This document shows, piece after piece, positions 61,102 through 64,000 of a stretch of 64,000 bases of DNA (positions are counted from its first letter, which is position 1; each line of letters begins with the position of its first letter). A model generated the notes under the pieces. It saw only the letters and a list, made by a program, of their open reading frames with translations, did no database searches and was not told the origin of the DNA. The DNA is from Flavihumibacter fluminis (GTDB lineage: Bacteria > Bacteroidota > Bacteroidia > Chitinophagales > Chitinophagaceae), in the NCBI RefSeq assembly GCF_021491375.1, contig NZ_JAKEVY010000001.1:248001-312000 (forward strand), given 5' to 3'. A program made the position numbers and the translations under genes.

Positions 61102-61503
61102 AAAAGGGGGTTACTGTCAAAACGAAGCAGCTTGTACATTATTGTAATCTGTTATTCAGAATAGAAAAGGATCGTTTATTAAAAGCCCCCCCAATCGGTC
61201 AATTCTTTTAAACAAGAAACCATTTTAACGGCACATTGAAAACCACTAATCTGAACCTCATCCGGGAAGGCATGCATTAAAGAACTGCTATAAAAGCTTA
61301 ACAACAACCGGTATTCCATCCATGATGGAGTAACTGGCACCTTTACATTCCACAGGCAATGAAAGAGGAACAAACCCAACAGAGATAAAAAAGGAGATAT
61401 TCAGGTTACATTGGAAGCAGGTAAGACTTACCAAATCAATTACTTACCATAAGGTAACGTATCGGTTACCCTTATATTTTAACTTGAAATAAAATATACG
61501 CCA
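61102..61503. other. 402-bp gap between the beta-lactamase-fold and HExxH genes
   Basis: No gene can be supported. A minus-strand stretch at 61179-61379 stays open for 66 codons with codon choice like its neighbours (MEYRLLLSFYSSSLMHAF then SGFQCAVKMVSCLKELTDWG in part), but I recognise no family and see no promoter or start signal. It might be a gene remnant. The last 90 bp (61405-61470) hold a cluster of GGTAA/TTACC inverted repeats and a -7-like TATATTTT at 61473-61480. Confidence 0.5.
61420..61470. promoter_or_regulatory. Cluster of GGTAA/TTACC inverted repeats before the HExxH gene
   Basis: Three perfect inverted repeats: GGTAAGACTTACC (61420-61432), TTACCATAAGGTAA (61444-61457) and GGTAACGTATCGGTTACC (61453-61470). 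The last two overlap, so only one could be a hairpin at a time. They end 2 bp before the -7-like TATATTTT, so a bound protein would block the promoter. Confidence 0.5.
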
Positions 61504-62520
61504 ATGCCCCATAGGAGGATAATCTGTTTTGGAATCATGCTTTCTATATTATTTAGCAGTTTTCTCAACGTTTATGGTTCAACCCCTCCTTTGATGCGTT
61601 ATCAGGATAAGATCAGGATACGGGAAGCGATCCATATATCAAAACAATACAGCGAACAGATTTGGAAAAATATGCAGCAATTACCTTTTGTAGTATTGCT
61701 GGTTACAGACAGTACGGAGTTCCTGATTCACCATCCTTATCCTTCCTCAGATTTTCAACTCTCAGAATATGATTCCATTCTGAAAACAAGGATCTATTTC
61801 CGAGCCAGGCGATTCTCTAATAAGCTGCTCGCAACTTTTCCGGCAGTAAATGGAGTACCCTGCATCGTTATTGGGTTACCAGAAAAAACAAATAAATCAT
61901 CCAGTGAATGGACCATTACTTTATTGCATGAACATTTCCATCAGTATCAATTTTCTTCAAAGGGATATTACCAGGATGTTGAAGGATTGAATTTATCCCG
62001 CGGCGATTCAACCGGTAGTTGGCAATTAAATTATCCCTTTCCTTATAAAGATGAAAAAATCGTCCTTCAATTTAACCGATTTAGAACTGCCTTGCAGGAA
62101 GCTGTTTTGAATAGAATGAATAAACGCTTTGATCGATACTTCAAAATTTACTGGAAAGAAAGGGACAAGTTGAAAAAAATTCTGAAACCTGCTGATTATA
62201 AGTACTTATCCTTTCAGATTTGGCAGGAAGGTATTGCCAGGTATACTGAATATAAATTTCTAACCTTCCTGAATGATTACACTCCTTCTACTGAAATGAA
62301 ATCGCTCCCTGACTATACACCTTTTCCTGACCTGAGAGATACACTCTTCAAAAATGAAACAGGCTTTCTAAATAAAATGAACCTATCGGCAGATAAAAGA
62401 GTTTGTTTTTATTCAATCGGATTTACCGAAGCATTATTACTTGACAAAGAAAATGAACAGTGGCGACAATACTATTTGACTGATAAATTTTTTATCGAAA
62501 ACTATTTCCGAAAATTATAA
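61504..62520 (+). CDS. Exported gluzincin-like protein with HExxH motif
   Basis: A 338-residue protein with a signal peptide (to about YGS, residue 26). HEHFH at 142-146 is an HExxH zinc site in LLHEHFHQYQFSSKG. Further on, WQEGIARYTEYKF (Glu 242, Glu 249) fits the ExxAxxxE third-ligand helix of gluzincins. So it is probably a zinc peptidase acting outside the cytoplasm, but the family is not one I can name. It lies after the palindrome cluster and 53 bp before the anchored protein gene at 62574, with which it may be cotranscribed. Confidence 0.7.
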   Translation: MPHRRIICFGIMLSILFSSFLNVYGSTPPLMRYQDKIRIREAIHISKQYSEQIWKNMQQLPFVVLLVTDSTEFLIHHPYPSSDFQLSEYDSILKTRIYFRARRFSNKLLATFPAVNGVPCIVIGLPEKTNKSSSEWTITLLHEHFHQYQFSSKGYYQDVEGLNLSRGDSTGSWQLNYPFPYKDEKIVLQFNRFRTALQEAVLNRMNKRFDRYFKIYWKERDKLKKILKPADYKYLSFQIWQEGIARYTEYKFLTFLNDYTPSTEMKSLPDYTPFPDLRDTLFKNETGFLNKMNLSADKRVCFYSIGFTEALLLDKENEQWRQYYLTDKFFIENYFRKL

Positions 62521-62573
62521 AATGAATGTAACAAAAATGGAGTTGGATCGTCCTAGAAAAAACCTATTGAAAC

Positions 62574-63299
62574 ATGGACAATACATCTATCCAAAACGAA
62601 CTGATCAAATTAAAAAGATCGCATGCACGAACTAAGCAACTCTATTTGGGATCCTTACTTTTAATGGTGATTGCAATTGTAACGGTATCCTTTACCAAAC
62701 TCAATCGCTTTGATCTTATACGCGCAAAAGGCATTATAATAGAAGATGCCAATGGGAAAGACAGAATCCTTATAGGCGCGCCTGTCCCCTCGTCCAAAAA
62801 CCGGGTTCGAACAGATACCGCATTGGTAAGAAAACATTGGGCCAGCCAATTCGATGACCCCAATCAATATATGGGCTGGTATAAAAGGTATAAAAATTCA
62901 TCCAATGGCATCATCTTTATGAATGAAGAAGGATTTGATGAGGTATTGATCGGAGAAGATTTAGCAGATGCCAATGCGGGAGTGCGGATGTACAAAATTT
63001 CAGGTATCCTCTTTAACAATAAAAAAGGATGGGAACGCGGTGGCGCTGGAGTAAATACCAGCGCAGATGGCAAAACCCGGCAAGGTGTTGGTTTTGATGA
63101 TGAATCTGGAGAAGCTATGCACATGCTGACCCTGGAAGATGGAAGTAAAGCGCTCATCATTGCGGACGAAAAAGGAAGCCTCCGGATTGGCATGTCTCAG
63201 AAACCTGGGGAACTCTTCCAAAACAAAGAATCTTTTACCGGAATCAAGTATTTCAATAATCAGGGAAAACTGGTCTGGGAACAGCAGATGAAACCATAA
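62574..63299 (+). CDS. Unknown membrane-anchored beta-repeat protein
   Basis: A 241-residue protein. A membrane helix at about 21-42 (LYLGSLLLMVIAIVTVSF) follows a short cytoplasmic segment. The rest holds strand-turn units ending in IG or I(A/G): GIIIEDANGKDRILIGA, GIIFMNEEGFDEVLIGED, ALIIADEKGSLRIGM and GIKYFNNQGKLVWE. They suggest a beta-helix or beta-roll. I do not recognise the family. A strong terminator follows. The link to the HExxH protein is by neighbourhood only. Confidence 0.7.
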   Translation: MDNTSIQNELIKLKRSHARTKQLYLGSLLLMVIAIVTVSFTKLNRFDLIRAKGIIIEDANGKDRILIGAPVPSSKNRVRTDTALVRKHWASQFDDPNQYMGWYKRYKNSSNGIIFMNEEGFDEVLIGEDLADANAGVRMYKISGILFNNKKGWERGGAGVNTSADGKTRQGVGFDDESGEAMHMLTLEDGSKALIIADEKGSLRIGMSQKPGELFQNKESFTGIKYFNNQGKLVWEQQMKP

Positions 63300-63344
63300 A
63301 TAGTAAAGTTTAATCAATTCCCAGGTCAGCTGTAAACGATTTTT

Positions 63345-63382
63345 CAGGAGTGACTTCATAATAGTTCACTCCTGTTTTTTTT
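63345..63382 (+). terminator. Rho-independent terminator after the gene at 62574
   Basis: CAGGAGTGA (63345-63353) and TCACTCCTG (63366-63374) form a perfect 9-bp stem with a 12-nt loop, followed by eight T. It lies 45 bp past the stop codon and does not serve the minus strand. Confidence 0.88.
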
Positions 63383-63398
63383 ACCGTGATAGCATACA

Positions 63399-63851
63399 CT
63401 ACTGCATAGATCTCATAACACAAATAGCATCTATAAATTGCTTTACAGTTATTAAACGCCAGTCATACAAGGGAATCCAATGAACTGCCTTAATTAACTT
63501 GTTCAGGAATTTAGTTCTATTCTCTTTGATTGTTTCCGGTTTGGGAACCTTGATTTGCAATTCACTGACAAAAGCATCCCAGCTTTCTTTATTCTCAGGC
63601 GAAAGGTAAGAGGATATAAAATCTGAAGGATTAATCGGGTCCGAAGTTATCTCCAACTTAATAAGGGCATAATTGACGCGTTCCAAAATAACATCTCGCA
63701 AATCAGCCGTTTCATCCTTAATATTCAGCAGATTTGCAACAGTATCAACCATTTGCTGAACAGTGTATATTTTCTCTGCTTCTGAATCGGATATAGTTAT
63801 CTCGAAGTAATCTTCAATGTCCATCAATAATTCTACACTGTCAAGCCCCAT
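63399..63851 (-). CDS. Acyl-carrier-protein-like protein with a C-terminal extension
   Basis: A 150-residue protein starting at ATG 63851: MGLDSVELLMDIEDYFEI is the phosphopantetheine-attachment region, with Ser 5 as the expected modified residue. An ACP helix bundle follows (EAEKIYTVQQMVDTVANLL). Residues about 55-150 extend beyond a normal 75-80-residue ACP and match nothing I know. The open frame runs further upstream to 63920, but the GLDS opening near the start is usual for this ACP class. It lies 52 bp after the partial gene at the window edge and is likely part of a lipid or polyketide-type operon continuing outside. Confidence 0.78.
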   Translation of the reverse strand: MGLDSVELLMDIEDYFEITISDSEAEKIYTVQQMVDTVANLLNIKDETADLRDVILERVNYALIKLEITSDPINPSDFISSYLSPENKESWDAFVSELQIKVPKPETIKENRTKFLNKLIKAVHWIPLYDWRLITVKQFIDAICVMRSMQ

Positions 63852-63903
63852 AATACCATTTGGATGTAATATATCAAACAATATAAGTAAAAACCTATTG
63901 GCA

Positions 63904-64000
63904 TTACGCCATAAAAGCAACCATGTGTAGTGCTTGTTTTGCCAGGTTACAATCGCCAGCCATTTTTACTTTTTCTATTACCTGTTCTGGCCTCCAACTT
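63904..64000 (-). CDS. C-terminal end of an unknown protein (5' part outside window)
   Basis: The minus-strand frame is open from the window edge and reads SWRPEQVIEKVKMAGDC and LAKQALHMVAFMA before TAA at 63904-63906, 31 codons in all. It looks like the helical tail of a real protein because it directly precedes the ACP-like gene on the same strand with a 52-bp gap. Its identity cannot be told from this length. Confidence 0.45.
   Translation of the reverse strand, partial: SWRPEQVIEKVKMAGDCNLAKQALHMVAFMA

Overview
The window looks like a chromosomal segment of a Bacteroidota bacterium, most likely of the Chitinophagaceae or a close relative. The reasons are two SusC/SusD pairs, an ECF sigma factor facing a FecR-type anti-sigma gene, a NagB protein fused to a LmbE/PIG-L domain, promoters with the Bacteroidota -7 box TAnnTTTG, few Shine-Dalgarno sequences, and frequent TTG/GTG starts. 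Coding density is high and there is no rRNA operon, insertion sequence, prophage or CRISPR array. One tRNA gene, tRNA-Arg(ACG), is present.

Layout. 1-2.4 kb: end of an arginine deiminase gene and ctlX (citrulline hydrolase type), convergent with an RmlD-like reductase that follows a secreted prolyl oligopeptidase. 4.7-7.2 kb: glycolytic pfkA-pyk, ending in a large inverted-repeat element that runs into the 3' end of cutC. 7.3-12.3 kb: cutC with a glycosylasparaginase, a CocE-type hydrolase, and a vanadium haloperoxidase/PAP2-like protein coupled to a large FG-GAP/ASPIC protein. 15.7-29 kb: a glycan-uptake locus with ECF sigma, FecR, an STN-type SusC, SusD and a GH29 alpha-fucosidase, followed by a second SusC/SusD pair closed by a terminator. 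29-31.1 kb: NagB-LmbE fusion and tRNA-Arg. 31.2-31.9 kb: a broken HigB toxin gene with an intact HigA-type antitoxin and a palindromic operator candidate. 31.9-40.3 kb: housekeeping genes (rlmH, rhomboid, tilS, etfBA, a bifunctional-nuclease-family gene, ispE, rocD). 40.9-47 kb: a same-strand cluster of three secreted amidohydrolases and two outer-membrane proteins, convergent with a propeller-type sensor kinase and LuxR-type regulator. 50.9-59.7 kb: GlxA-type regulator, DUF1326-like protein, esterase with TPR, GT1 glycosyltransferase, AraC regulator, type I phosphodiesterase and CPBP protease. 59.8-64 kb: beta-lactamase-fold hydrolase, a gluzincin-like HExxH protein, an unknown membrane-anchored protein, and an acyl-carrier-like protein with a long C-terminal extension at the edge.

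How the genes fit together. The clearest system is the sugar locus: the STN-bearing SusC can signal through FecR to the divergent sigma factor, SusD captures glycan and the fucosidase trims fucose. The amidohydrolase cluster looks like a second catabolic unit of unknown substrate. Most candidate novelty is regulatory: several long perfect palindromes lie in divergent or promoter regions, a recurring TTACC-N4-GGTAA motif precedes two membrane/protease genes, and the toxin of a toxin-antitoxin pair has decayed while its antitoxin and operator remain. I found no clearly new multi-gene defence or mobile system.
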